NCBI RefSeq assembly: GCF_028713515.1
Contig: NZ_JAQTOD010000003.1
Location: 310,001 to 374,000, forward strand
Length of the DNA: 64,000 bases
Source: Sulfurimonas sp.
Lineage (GTDB): Bacteria > Campylobacterota > Campylobacteria > Campylobacterales > Sulfurimonadaceae
Direction: 5' to 3'
The translations under genes and the position numbers were made by a program. Shown piece after piece: positions 52,670-61,671 of the stretch. The notes under the pieces were generated by a model. The model searched no databases. It had not been told where the DNA came from and saw nothing but the letters and a program-made list of their open reading frames with translations. How positions within the stretch are numbered: position 1 is the first letter of the stretch; every line of letters begins with the position of its first letter.

Positions 52670-53398
52670 TTATTTTTCAGAGATTCTAAAACGAGCATAT
52701 AGTGCGTTATGGTCTGAGTGTTTTGCTGTATCTATTACATGGCTATCTTTGAGCTCTATTCCGCGATAAAAAATATGATCAAGTTTATGACGCATAAAAG
52801 ATTTGATTAGATGACCGTGGTCCATTGTGACTGATTGAAGATGCAGTGTGTGAGCGAGTTTTGAAAGCGTCTCCATCCTTTTTTTATTCCAACTGTTAAA
52901 ATCCCCTGCGACAATCATCGCTCCCTCATGATGGCGAAGTACTTCTATGATTTGGTCCATCTCTTTGTTATAGACATTGGTTCCTCTAAAGTTAATTGCA
53001 TGGAGATTTACTAACAGTAAAGTCTCACCATTTTTAAGTTTGTATGATGAAAAAACGGCACTTTTGTGGGTTGCAAGTACGCTCTCTTTATGTTTAGATA
53101 GAAGTGAAAATGTTTTTATTTCAGGAATGCACGCGCCGTTCATAACACCATAAATATTGTTAAAAATTTTGATATTAGGAGCGAATGAGAGATGAAATTG
53201 ATTGAGGAAAGATTTACTACCCATATTTATTTTAACTTCTTGGAAGGCAATCAAATCTACTTTGTGTTCCCTAAGCAGTGATTCAAGATAGTTGTTAAAA
53301 CGGATTTTGTCATTTTGTTTATAAATATTCCAGCACAGAAGCCCAAACTCACTTGTCAGTTTCTCCTTTTTAGATTTGATAAGCTCTTGTTTAATCAT
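52670..53398 (-). CDS. Endonuclease/exonuclease/phosphatase-fold protein
   Basis: 242 residues of the DNase I-like fold: LLCWNIYKQNDKI, FQEVKI (catalytic Glu), VAGDFNSWNKKR, and KHSDHNALYARF (His and Asp). Metal and catalytic residues are all present. Bacterial members of this family act on nucleic acids or phosphoesters; the substrate is not clear. No signal peptide is visible, and the N-terminus is lysine-rich. Its ATG at 53398 overlaps the stop of the cardiolipin synthase gene by 4 bp, so both are on one message. Confidence 0.88.
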   Translation of the reverse strand: MIKQELIKSKKEKLTSEFGLLCWNIYKQNDKIRFNNYLESLLREHKVDLIAFQEVKINMGSKSFLNQFHLSFAPNIKIFNNIYGVMNGACIPEIKTFSLLSKHKESVLATHKSAVFSSYKLKNGETLLLVNLHAINFRGTNVYNKEMDQIIEVLRHHEGAMIVAGDFNSWNKKRMETLSKLAHTLHLQSVTMDHGHLIKSFMRHKLDHIFYRGIELKDSHVIDTAKHSDHNALYARFRISEK

Positions 53399-54765
53399 AA
53401 TTGTGGGGAAAAGATTCTCATAAGATTCTCTAAGATTCTTCGCGAGTAGGAAGCTTTTTTCATTTTTTGTACCGATCCTTCTGTTAGTTTTTTAATCCAC
53501 TGCTCAACTTCAATCACAACTCTTTTGGTATATACAAAACTGACAACTTCGTAGTTAAGAAAAAGGCTTCTGTTGTCAATATTAACTGAGCCTAGCATCA
53601 CGGCATACTCATCAAAGAGTATCGCTTTTGCATGAAGCATTTTTTTGCTTAGTAGCACTATATCGACCTCATTCTCTTCGAGTTCACGCATATAACTGCT
53701 TCTAGCAACATTGGCAATCCAATGTTTTGAATCATAAGGAGTAATTAGCTTTACATCAATGCCCTTATGTCTGGCAATAATAAGTGCTTTTAGGATGTTT
53801 TCATCTGGTACAAAATATGGAGTAACTATCCATACTCTTTGTGTTGCGGCGTATATTGCACTTAGTAGAGCCTCATACAGTGCGTCACTTTTAACATCTG
53901 GACCAGAGGGGACAACTTGAACTAGGTCCTCTTGTGGTGAGGTAGAATTTTTTATTTTTGTTAAAATAGTCTCTCCACCAGCAAACTCAAAATCCGCTTT
54001 AAAAATATCAAGATATGGCAAAATAGCTTCCCCTTCAATTCGAAACAGCATATCAATCCACTGTTTTTTTGATGCTTTTGCCCCTAGGTACTCCTTGGAG
54101 ATATTCATTCCTCCACTTACAACTGTCTGCTTATCAAAGATATATATTTTACGGTGATTTCGTAGATTTAGATAATTTTTAAATGGATTTTGTAAAATGG
54201 GATTAAAAAATAGCACATGCGCACCTGCTTCTTTAAGGGGATTAAGTAAATATTGGTTAAAGTAGAGCCAGTACGAACCAACGCCATCAAGTAAGAGTTT
54301 AACATCAACTCCTTGTGCAGCCTTGTCTCGCAGTGCACTCAGGATGATTTTGCCAGTTTCATCATTGTTGAAAATATACATACCAATACAGATAGACTCT
54401 TTAGCACGACTAATCTCATCCATTATAAGCTCAAAGGCTTCAACTCCATTAAAACATAACATCATTTTGTTTTTATAGGTTGTTGCAAAAATAGAGTGAT
54501 GCTTCATAACTGTTTCAATTGGGTTTAAATAAGGCGCATCTTTAGGAAGAGTGTTTTGAGGAAGCAATATTTTTTTTCTATTTTTTTGTCCCGCTTTTCT
54601 GTTACCAAACACAAAGTAAAAGGCAAAGGCGAGATATGGAAATAGCATAAGAACCATCAGCCAAGCTAAAATTGCACTATGATTTCTTCTGAGATAGAGC
54701 ATGTGAAGAGCTACTATTGCTTGTGTGATAATAATAAGAGTGATATTGAAAGATAGATAACTCAT
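53395..54765 (-). CDS. cls: Cardiolipin synthase
   Basis: 456 residues. Two N-terminal helices (about 5-25 and 35-55) anchor it; two phospholipase D HKD motifs follow: NHRKIYIFDKQTVVSGGMN (about 205-223) and MLHAKAILFDEYAVMLGSVNID (about 372-393). It makes cardiolipin from two phosphatidylglycerols at the inner membrane. Length and layout fit Cls of the ClsA type. It heads a two-gene run with the nuclease-fold protein through an ATGA overlap. It is divergent from kdsA. Confidence 0.93.
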   Translation of the reverse strand: MSYLSFNITLIIITQAIVALHMLYLRRNHSAILAWLMVLMLFPYLAFAFYFVFGNRKAGQKNRKKILLPQNTLPKDAPYLNPIETVMKHHSIFATTYKNKMMLCFNGVEAFELIMDEISRAKESICIGMYIFNNDETGKIILSALRDKAAQGVDVKLLLDGVGSYWLYFNQYLLNPLKEAGAHVLFFNPILQNPFKNYLNLRNHRKIYIFDKQTVVSGGMNISKEYLGAKASKKQWIDMLFRIEGEAILPYLDIFKADFEFAGGETILTKIKNSTSPQEDLVQVVPSGPDVKSDALYEALLSAIYAATQRVWIVTPYFVPDENILKALIIARHKGIDVKLITPYDSKHWIANVARSSYMRELEENEVDIVLLSKKMLHAKAILFDEYAVMLGSVNIDNRSLFLNYEVVSFVYTKRVVIEVEQWIKKLTEGSVQKMKKASYSRRILENLMRIFSPQL

Positions 54766-54875
54766 TTCACTTTTTAAAATAATATATTAAATGCATATTT
54801 GAACCTCAAAAATAGTAACAGCTTTGATTAAACCCATTATGATATAATTTTTTTCATTTTTAAAAGGTAAAATAT

Positions 54876-55667
54876 ATGAAACTACTAGCTGGACCTTGCG
54901 TTATTGAGAGTGAAGATAATATTTTTAAGATTGCTAAAGCGTTGGAAATTTATCAAAATGATAGCTCAATAGATTTTTACTTCAAATCTAGTTTTGATAA
55001 AGCAAACAGAACAGCACTTGATAGTTTTCGCGGGCTTGGAATCGATGAAGGGCTTCGGATTTTAGAGAAGGTGAAAAATGATTTTGGTTACAAAATAGTA
55101 ACAGATGTCCATGAATCGCATCAAGTTGCTGTGGTTGCTGAGGTTGTAGATATGCTTCAAATTCCTGCGTTTTTATGCCGTCAAACAGATCTTTTGGTTG
55201 CGTGTGCTAAAACTACAAAAGAGGTAAATATCAAAAAAGGGCAGTTTATCAACCCCCCGGATATGAAGCACTCAGTTATGAAAGTGCTAAAAACTCGTGG
55301 ATGTGATGAGGTTAGCTATGAAAACTCTAAAAAATATGGAGTCTATCTTTGTGAGAGAGGCTCATCTTTTGGTTATGGAAATATCGTTGTGGATATGCGC
55401 TCACTTGTTATTATGAGGGAGTTTGCGCCGACTATTTTTGATGCAACTCACTCTGTTCAGATGCCTGGTTCTTTAGGCGGCAAAACAGGTGGAGACAGTT
55501 CTATGGTTCCGTATCTTGCAAAAGCTGCTGCTGCGGTTGGGGTTGATGGATTTTTCTTTGAAACTCACTTCGACCCAAGCATAGCACTTAGCGATGGACC
55601 AAATATGATAAAGCTTGATGAGTTAGAGAGTCTGATAAATAAAATTAAAAAAATTAGGGAGATATAA
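54876..55667 (+). CDS. kdsA: 3-deoxy-D-manno-octulosonate 8-phosphate synthase
   Basis: 263 residues. It begins [15 protein letters not shown]; the cysteine at residue 8 is the metal ligand of the metal-dependent KdsA class, unlike the Asn of E. coli. Further: [59 protein letters not shown] and [17 protein letters not shown]. It condenses arabinose 5-phosphate and PEP to KDO 8-phosphate for lipid A core. AAAAGG stands ten bases before the ATG. It is followed by ribH after 1 bp, so transcription joins kdsA-ribH-nusB. Confidence 0.96.
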   Translation: MKLLAGPCVIESEDNIFKIAKALEIYQNDSSIDFYFKSSFDKANRTALDSFRGLGIDEGLRILEKVKNDFGYKIVTDVHESHQVAVVAEVVDMLQIPAFLCRQTDLLVACAKTTKEVNIKKGQFINPPDMKHSVMKVLKTRGCDEVSYENSKKYGVYLCERGSSFGYGNIVVDMRSLVIMREFAPTIFDATHSVQMPGSLGGKTGGDSSMVPYLAKAAAAVGVDGFFFETHFDPSIALSDGPNMIKLDELESLINKIKKIREI

Positions 55668-55668
55668 G

Positions 55669-56139
55669 ATGAATATCATAGAAGGCAAATTAAAAGTAAT
55701 AAATGGCAAAAAAGTTGCTATTGTAAGCACAAGATGGAATCATTTCATTGTTGATAGATTAGTTGAGGGTGCTAAAGATGCATTTTTTCGTCATGGTGGG
55801 GAAGAGGCGGATTTAACTCATGTTTTAGCGCCTGGTGCATTTGAGCTCCCGATGGTAATTGAGCAACTTTTAGCAAGTGGAAAATATGATGCTATTTGTG
55901 CTCTTGGTGCGGTAATTCGTGGTTCAACTCCTCATTTTGATTATGTTAGTGCTGAAGCAACTAAAGGAATCGCTACTGTTAGTCTGAAACATAAAAAACC
56001 GGTATCTTTTGGACTTTTAACAACAGATACAATTGAGCAGGCAATCGAGAGAGCTGGAACAAAAGCCGGAAATAAGGGCTTTGAGGCGATGACTGTTGTT
56101 ATAGAGATGCTTGATCTTTATGAAGCGATAGGTGCGTAA
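55669..56139 (+). CDS. ribH: 6,7-dimethyl-8-ribityllumazine synthase
   Basis: 156 residues. Substrate and active-site blocks are [45 protein letters not shown] and [18 protein letters not shown]. The enzyme joins the pyrimidine and dihydroxybutanone phosphate to lumazine, the substrate of RibE at the other end of the window. It forms a 60-mer or pentamer. It follows kdsA by 1 bp and precedes nusB by 2 bp, an order common in bacteria (ribH-nusB). Confidence 0.96.
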   Translation: MNIIEGKLKVINGKKVAIVSTRWNHFIVDRLVEGAKDAFFRHGGEEADLTHVLAPGAFELPMVIEQLLASGKYDAICALGAVIRGSTPHFDYVSAEATKGIATVSLKHKKPVSFGLLTTDTIEQAIERAGTKAGNKGFEAMTVVIEMLDLYEAIGA

Positions 56140-56141
56140 TT

Positions 56142-56540
56142 ATGGCGACTAGACATCAGGCTAGAATGGCGGTTGTAAGTCTGCTATACGCTTTTGATTT
56201 GGGAAATGGAAATATCGCAGAACATACAGACGAGATTCTAGAAGAGAAAAAAATCAGAAACAAGCAAAAAGATTTTGCGCTTACATTGTATGAGGGTGTC
56301 ATGCAAAATATAGAGGCTTGCGATGAGGCAATTGTTAAACATCTTAAAGAGTGGGATTTTGAGAGACTAGGAGCGATTGAGAGAGCCACTCTTAGACTTG
56401 CAACTTATGAAATACTTTTTGGAGGGCTTGATTCTGCTGTTGTTATAAATGAAGCGGTGGAAATCACAAAAGCATTTGGAACAGAACAGTCGCCAAAGTT
56501 TATAAATGGCGTACTTGACGCTATTTCAAAAGATAAATAA
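56142..56540 (+). CDS. nusB: Transcription antitermination factor NusB
   Basis: 132 residues, all-helical: MATRHQARMAVVSLLYAFDLGN is the conserved start (R-x-x-A-R-x-x-x-x-x-L-Y-x-x-x). Then LTLYEGVMQNIEACDEAIVKHLKEWDFERLGAIERATLRLATYE and VINEAVEITKAFGTEQSPKFINGVLD, the RNA-binding and NusE-binding blocks. It works with NusE in rRNA antitermination. It follows ribH at 2 bp. Confidence 0.95.
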   Translation: MATRHQARMAVVSLLYAFDLGNGNIAEHTDEILEEKKIRNKQKDFALTLYEGVMQNIEACDEAIVKHLKEWDFERLGAIERATLRLATYEILFGGLDSAVVINEAVEITKAFGTEQSPKFINGVLDAISKDK

Positions 56541-56549
56541 ATTAAATAG

Positions 56550-57599
56550 ATGAAAAGATTAACAAAACAAGAAGCGCTTGAGCTTATTAAAAATGCAGAT
56601 CTCAAAGAGTTGGGTCGAATGGCAACTGCTCGAAAAAAAGAGCTTCATCCAGACGGTGTTACAACTTTTGTGGTCGATAGAAATATTAACTATACAAATA
56701 TTTGTTGGGTTGATTGCAAGTTTTGTGCATTTTATAGACATGAAAAAGATGCAGATGCTTATGTTTTAACTTATGATGAGATAGATGAAAAAATCGATGA
56801 ACTTTTGGAGATTGGTGGAACGCAGATACTTTTTCAAGGCGGAGTTCATCCGAAGCTAAAGATTGAGTGGTATGAGGATATGGTTGAACATATTCACACA
56901 AAATATCCAACAATTACTATCCATGGATTCTCTTCAATTGAGATAGATTTTATAGCAAAAGTCTCGCATATAAGCGTCGAAGAGGTTTTAGAGCGTTTGA
57001 AAGTTAAAGGCCTAGCATCAATCCCTGGTGCTGGTGCTGAGATACTGAGTGATAAAGTAAGAGACATCATTGCACCTAAAAAGATTGATAGCGAAGTGTG
57101 GGTTGATATTCACAGAAAGGCTCATAAACTTGGTATCATGTCAACGGCTACGATGATGTATGGAACGGTTGAGAGCGATGAGGATATCATAGATCACTTC
57201 GATATGATAAGAGAGCTTCAAGATGAGACTGGTGGATTTAGAGCTTTTATTATGTGGAGTTTTCAAGGTAAAAATACAGAGCTTCTTCGCCTAATTCCAG
57301 ATATGGATAAACCATCTTCAAATCGTTATCTAAGACTTTTAGCGGTTGCGAGACTCTATCTTGACAATGTACCAAATATCCAGAGCTCATGGGTAACACA
57401 AGGACCATATATTGGGCAGATGGCTCTCTCTTTTGGAGCAAATGATTTGGGCTCAACCATGATGGAAGAAAATGTTGTAAGCAGTGCTGGAGTGGCGTAT
57501 AAAATGGCGAAAGAGGAGATGGTTCATCTCATAAGAAACATTGGAGAGATTCCAGCTATAAGAAATACGGCTTATGAGATTTTAGAGAAGTTCGCATAG
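56550..57599 (+). CDS. mqnC: Dehypoxanthine futalosine cyclase (menaquinone synthesis)
   Basis: 349 residues of the radical SAM family: CWVDCKFC gives the C-x3-C-x2-C cluster motif, followed by FYRHEKDADAYVLTYDEI and GGTQILFQGGVHP. The C-terminal part ends with SSWVTQGPYIGQMALSFGANDLGSTMMEENVV, typical of MqnC. It cyclises dehypoxanthine futalosine in the alternative menaquinone route, present in Campylobacterota. It is 9 bp from nusB and is followed by the M16 gene with 0 bp between stop and start. Its presence fits the quinol-driven bc1 complex here. Confidence 0.92.
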   Translation: MKRLTKQEALELIKNADLKELGRMATARKKELHPDGVTTFVVDRNINYTNICWVDCKFCAFYRHEKDADAYVLTYDEIDEKIDELLEIGGTQILFQGGVHPKLKIEWYEDMVEHIHTKYPTITIHGFSSIEIDFIAKVSHISVEEVLERLKVKGLASIPGAGAEILSDKVRDIIAPKKIDSEVWVDIHRKAHKLGIMSTATMMYGTVESDEDIIDHFDMIRELQDETGGFRAFIMWSFQGKNTELLRLIPDMDKPSSNRYLRLLAVARLYLDNVPNIQSSWVTQGPYIGQMALSFGANDLGSTMMEENVVSSAGVAYKMAKEEMVHLIRNIGEIPAIRNTAYEILEKFA

Positions 57600-58883
57600 A
57601 TGATAAAAATATTTTTAACACTACTAATTTTAGGAAGTACAATAATGGCGACAGTTATACAAGAGATAAAAGTAAATGATATAGTCGTACCAATCATAAT
57701 AGAGCAAGATAAAAGGTTACCATTAGCAACCGTGCAGTTTGTTTTTAAAAACAGCGGAAGCATCTCGGATGAGAAAAAAGTAGGATTAGCAAGATTTTGT
57801 GCAAAAGTTATGAATGAAGGTACACTAAAACTCGGCAGTAATGCTTTTGCTGAGGCTCTTGAAGCTAAAGCTATACATATCTCTGCCACTGCCGGAAAAG
57901 AGACTTTTGTTGTTGAACTAGGGTCGCTTAAAGGGCAACTAGATGAAGGACTTGGCTATTTCGATAGGCTTCTGCAAGACCCAAATCTTAGTGAAGATGT
58001 CATAAGTAAAGTTAAAACTACAACAATTGGCTCTATCAGCTCAAAAGTAAATGATTATGATTATGTCGCTTCAAACGCACTAAAAGCGATGCTTTTTAAC
58101 GATACGCCGATGGCAAATAACGACTCTGGAACTATAGAGAGTGTAAAGAGCATTGAGCTTAGTGATGTAAAAGAGTTTCTCTCAAACCATCTTGTAGGCT
58201 CAAACCTTGTTGTTATGGTTGGAGGAGATGTTGAGATAGAAGATATAAAAGTAAAAATCTCTAAGATAATCGCTAACATAAAAAAAGGTACTGTAGGTTC
58301 TCTTAAGCATCATGAAGTAGTTGTTAAACCTAGCGAGAGTGTTATCAAAAAAGAGACCCAGCAGGCTTATATATACTTTGGTTCACCATATAACATGAGA
58401 GTAGATTTTAGTGATAATTATAAAGCAAGAGTAGCGTCATATATTTTAGGCGCTGGTGGTTTTGGTTCAAGACTTATGGAAGAGATAAGAGTGAAAAAAG
58501 GTTTAGCGTACTCGGCTTATGCAAAAACAAATGTAAGTCAATCTAGCTCTTATATGAGTGGATATTTGCAAACAAAACTAGAGTCACAAGAGGATGCTAA
58601 AAAGAGCGTTAAAGAGGTCATTGAGAATTTTGTTAAAAATGGTGTAACAAAAGATGAGCTAGAGCAGACTAAAAAATTTATGCTTGGAAGTGAACCCTTA
58701 AGGGTTGAGACGATGAGCCAAAGATTAAGCCGTGCATTTATGGAGTTTTATGATGGTAGAGAGCTTGGACACTCACTAAAAGAGCTAGAACTTATCAAAA
58801 ATCTAAAATTGGATGATTTAAACAGTTTCATAAAAGAGCATACAGAGATACAAGAACTTAGCTTCTCGATTGTGACAAAGTAA
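57600..58883 (+). CDS. M16-family peptidase-like protein, zinc site lost
   Basis: 427 residues with a signal peptide or membrane helix at 1-18 (IFLTLLILGSTIMA). Two M16 halves are seen: the N-terminal one where HxxEH should stand reads RFCAKVMNEGT (about residues 65-75), so the inverted zinc motif is missing; the C-terminal half has GAGGFGSRLMEEIRVKKGLAYSAYA, the R/Y substrate-binding motif. It is probably the non-catalytic member of a heteromeric M16 peptidase, as in other bacteria; the active partner is not in this window. It starts directly after mqnC, and is the last gene of the kdsA run. Confidence 0.86.
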   Translation: MIKIFLTLLILGSTIMATVIQEIKVNDIVVPIIIEQDKRLPLATVQFVFKNSGSISDEKKVGLARFCAKVMNEGTLKLGSNAFAEALEAKAIHISATAGKETFVVELGSLKGQLDEGLGYFDRLLQDPNLSEDVISKVKTTTIGSISSKVNDYDYVASNALKAMLFNDTPMANNDSGTIESVKSIELSDVKEFLSNHLVGSNLVVMVGGDVEIEDIKVKISKIIANIKKGTVGSLKHHEVVVKPSESVIKKETQQAYIYFGSPYNMRVDFSDNYKARVASYILGAGGFGSRLMEEIRVKKGLAYSAYAKTNVSQSSSYMSGYLQTKLESQEDAKKSVKEVIENFVKNGVTKDELEQTKKFMLGSEPLRVETMSQRLSRAFMEFYDGRELGHSLKELELIKNLKLDDLNSFIKEHTEIQELSFSIVTK

Positions 58884-58934
58884 TCCAAAAATATGACAAT
58901 TTGCAATATTTTTTAATAAAAAAGTGTTTTTGAT

Positions 58935-58940
58935 TATAAT
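58935..58940 (+). promoter_or_regulatory. -10 box in front of the candidate RNA
   Basis: TATAAT (in TGATTATAAT) some 50 bp after the M16 stop. A start site about seven bases later would open the structured stretch. No coding frame follows for 190 bp, so a non-coding product or a long leader is likely. Confidence 0.45.
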
Positions 58941-58946
58941 ACCTCT

Positions 58947-59098
58947 TGTCGCCACCGATTAAGGCGGGACAATTTTAGCATGAGGAAGTTAAGATAAATA
59001 CTCTTAACATAATCCTGAAAAATATTAATGATTTTCTATGTGATTATCAAATTTTTTCAGAATTTTAACCAGGGGGCTCGACCTTCTTGTTTTTCAAG
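58947..59098 (+). ncRNA. Candidate structured RNA or mRNA leader upstream of recG
   Basis: Three hairpins follow in order: GTC-GCC paired with GGC-GG-GAC (58948-58970), GTTAAGA with TCTTAAC around TAAATAC (58988-59008, perfect), and CTGAAAAA with TTTTTCAG around a 30-base loop (59015-59060). A tail AGGGGGCTCGACC contains CGAC, complementary to the GTCG at the 5' end, and the stretch ends with a short CTTG-TTTTT-CAAG hairpin. There is no open frame. It resembles none of the riboswitches or housekeeping RNAs I can recall. It may be a 6S-like RNA, a regulatory RNA, or a leader controlling the small gene and recG after it. Confidence 0.4.
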
Positions 59099-59126
59099 TG
59101 CTATGGTAATATAAAAAGGAAAAAGT

Positions 59127-59237
59127 ATGCAAAATATAGAAGATACAATTTTGACTGTAATGCTTATGTTTATGGTGTTTGTGATAGGCAATTTATACTC
59201 ACGAGTTAAGAAACTAGAGAACAAACTAGGCAGATAA
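59127..59237 (+). CDS. Small membrane protein, 36 residues
   Basis: The ATG at 59127 has AAAAGGAAAA about eight bases upstream, and TAATAT lies 15-20 bases before it. The protein has one hydrophobic helix (about 8-22, TVMLMFMVFVIGNLY) and a basic coiled tail (SRVKKLENKLGR). It ends 2 bp before recG, so it likely shares its promoter. No family is recognised. The good ribosome site and tight position support it. Confidence 0.55.
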   Translation: MQNIEDTILTVMLMFMVFVIGNLYSRVKKLENKLGR

Positions 59238-59239
59238 CT

Positions 59240-61051
59240 ATGAGTTTTACAAAAGAGCAAGAGGAGAAGTTTAAAAAACTTGGTATAGCTTCTTGCTTGG
59301 AACTTGCCATAATTATCCCATCTAGCTATGAAGATTTACGACTTCATGATGAGCTTAGACCCCAAGAATCACAGCTTATAGACGCAACGGTTGAGTCGAT
59401 TCACCGCTCCCAAAATTCAATTCAGATAACTTTTTATGCACATAATTTTGATGCTTTAATAAAAGGGGTTATTTTTCATCCAAAACCATATATGCTTCAT
59501 CAATTTAGGGTTGGTATGCGAGACTATTTTTATGGTAGTATTGAGTGCAATAGCGGATTTTGCACTATGAGTATGCCAAAAAAAGTGATAAATATCGGTG
59601 CAATTACTCCAAAATATAAAACAACACTAAGAAGCGATGTCATGAGCCGTCTTGTTCAAGAGGTTCTGACAAAAGAGAATCTTTTAAGTGACGGAGTAAG
59701 AAAAGATATAGCAGATAAAGTGCTGGAGTTTCATTTTCCAAAAGATAATAGTCCTAATTTGCGAGAGCTATCCAAAGAGAGTTTGGATGCTCTAAAATAT
59801 CTTGAGCTTTTTATTTACATGAGGCAGTTGTCTGGAAAAAGAAGATATTTTAAATCTATATCTTATGCCGGCGGCAACTATAAAGAGTGGGCAGAAAAAT
59901 TGCCATTCGAGCTCACAAAAGCACAGCAAGAAGCCATAGAGGATATAAAAAAAGATTTCTCTAGCGGAGTTTCTGCAAAAAGAGTTGTTGTTGGCGATGT
60001 TGGAAGCGGTAAAACTATGGTTATTCTTGCATCATGTTTTATGATGCTGCCACACCGCTCAGTGCTTATGGCACCGACCACAATTTTAGCAAATCAGCTA
60101 TTTGAAGAGGCAAAAAAATTTCTCCCCGATATAAAGATTGCCATAATTACAAATAAAACAAAGAAGATGGATTTGAGTAGTTTTGACTTTATCATCGGCA
60201 CACATGCACTTCTTTATAGAGAGTTGCCGCCATCTTCGCTTATAATGATTGATGAGCAACATCGCTTTGGAGTTGTGCAGAGAAATACGCTTGAAAAGTT
60301 TATAGATAGCACCACGCAAAGAGCGCATTTTCTGCAGTTCTCAGCAACTCCAATCCCAAGAACACAGGCGATGATAGATAGTGCGCATATTGATGTTTCA
60401 CTAATAACTTCAACACCTTTTAAAAAAGATATAACAAGCAAAATTATTCACAAGAGTGATTTTGCGGAGTTATTAGAGCATATTAAAAGTGAGATAAGTT
60501 TTGGTAATCAGGTGCTTTTGGTTTATCCGCTTGTAGAGCAGAGCGAGGTTTTGGAGTACCAGAGCATACAAGAGGCTAGGGGATATTGGGAAAAAAGATT
60601 TCAAAATGTTTATGTTACTCACGGTAAAGACAAAGAGAAAGAGGAGGTGCTTTTAGCATTTCGTGAAAAAGGAGATATTCTGATAGCCACAACAGTTGTG
60701 GAAGTTGGTATCTCTCTTCCAAAACTTAGTACAGTTGTTATAGTTGGAGCCGAGAGATTAGGTCTATCAACACTTCATCAGCTTCGTGGAAGAGTTAGTA
60801 GAACGGGTTTAAAGGGATACTGCTTTTTATATACAAATAAAAATAGCTCCCAGAGACTAGAGAAATTTACACAAACCATAAGTGGATTTGACATAGCAAA
60901 TCTGGATCTTAAATACCGAAAAAGCGGTGACTTGCTAAGAGGCACAACGCAAAGCGGAAGTGAGTTTAAGTGGGTTGATTTGGCAGAAGATGAAGAGATA
61001 GTTAAGAGTGTAAAAGATGATTTGGTTAAATTAACGAATCTTTCGCACTAA
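59240..61051 (+). CDS. recG: ATP-dependent DNA helicase RecG
   Basis: 603 residues, short for RecG (E. coli 693) but usual in this phylum. The N-terminal wedge domain (about 1-160) is followed by helicase motifs: GDVGSGKTMVILA (Walker A), MIDEQHRFGVVQR (DEQH box), SATPIPRT, GDILIATTVVEVGISLP and LHQLRGRVSRTG. It remodels stalled forks and Holliday junctions. It begins 2 bp after the small protein and is convergent with the long HPF gene. Confidence 0.95.
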   Translation: MSFTKEQEEKFKKLGIASCLELAIIIPSSYEDLRLHDELRPQESQLIDATVESIHRSQNSIQITFYAHNFDALIKGVIFHPKPYMLHQFRVGMRDYFYGSIECNSGFCTMSMPKKVINIGAITPKYKTTLRSDVMSRLVQEVLTKENLLSDGVRKDIADKVLEFHFPKDNSPNLRELSKESLDALKYLELFIYMRQLSGKRRYFKSISYAGGNYKEWAEKLPFELTKAQQEAIEDIKKDFSSGVSAKRVVVGDVGSGKTMVILASCFMMLPHRSVLMAPTTILANQLFEEAKKFLPDIKIAIITNKTKKMDLSSFDFIIGTHALLYRELPPSSLIMIDEQHRFGVVQRNTLEKFIDSTTQRAHFLQFSATPIPRTQAMIDSAHIDVSLITSTPFKKDITSKIIHKSDFAELLEHIKSEISFGNQVLLVYPLVEQSEVLEYQSIQEARGYWEKRFQNVYVTHGKDKEKEEVLLAFREKGDILIATTVVEVGISLPKLSTVVIVGAERLGLSTLHQLRGRVSRTGLKGYCFLYTNKNSSQRLEKFTQTISGFDIANLDLKYRKSGDLLRGTTQSGSEFKWVDLAEDEEIVKSVKDDLVKLTNLSH

Positions 61052-61078
61052 TGCAAAAGATTCAGATAATAGCATCGA

Positions 61079-61615
61079 CTAATACAATCCAAATTTAGAG
61101 TCATTTCTTTTATATAAAACACGAGTTTTTCCATCATGACCTATAAAAATCTCAAATAGTTTTCCACTCTCTTTTAGGTCTTGAAGAACATCTTCAACTT
61201 CGCGAGGCTTGTAGAGTGCTAGTTCAACAGGAACTATCTCATCTTCCATAGCTTCTGCTATTGCGTGCAGGTCAATCTTGGTTTCAGCTTTCGCTTCATT
61301 CATGCCAACTTTATTATGGTCACTCTCTCTCTCGTGTATTCGCCCCATTGCTTTTTGTGCTCTTGCGGTTGCTAAATCAATCGCAGTGTAGAGGTCTTGG
61401 TCATTTTGACTAATAACAATAGAGTTTTTATGGGCAAGATTTATAACAAACTCAACTACTGATTGCTCTTTACCTTTTTTGGTTTGTTTGGATGCTATTA
61501 CATTTACAGATATTATGTCCATGTGAAATTTGCTAAGTGTGTCGATCGACGTTGTCATGTGAGTTTTAATAGCGTCAGTTAGCTCTAAATGACGCCCTGT
61601 TAGAGAAATGTTCAT
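61079..61615 (-). CDS. hpf: Ribosome hibernation promoting factor, long form
   Basis: 178 residues from the ATG at 61615, with AAAGGA eight bases upstream. The N-terminal S30AE domain starts MNISLTGRHLELTDAIKTHM and includes FVINLAHKNSIVISQNDQDLYTAID and LATARAQKAMGRIHERESDH. The C-terminal dimerisation domain (about 125-178) contains ELALYKPREVEDVLQDL and a final RVLYKRNDSKFGLY. Long HPFs dimerise 70S ribosomes to 100S. A short paralogue is at 44.1 kb. A TATAAT lies about 30 bases upstream of the start. Confidence 0.92.
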   Translation of the reverse strand: MNISLTGRHLELTDAIKTHMTTSIDTLSKFHMDIISVNVIASKQTKKGKEQSVVEFVINLAHKNSIVISQNDQDLYTAIDLATARAQKAMGRIHERESDHNKVGMNEAKAETKIDLHAIAEAMEDEIVPVELALYKPREVEDVLQDLKESGKLFEIFIGHDGKTRVLYKRNDSKFGLY

Positions 61616-61671
61616 TGTAAATCCTTTAATAATCAAGTGTAAAATATTATAACATTAAAAAGTTTACATAG

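Noticed and set aside
58941-59098. Assignment of the hairpin region as SRP RNA, tmRNA or RNase P RNA
   Set aside because: It lacks the GGAAG-type tetraloop core of SRP RNA, the tRNA-like ends of tmRNA and the GAGGAAAGTC block of RNase P RNA.
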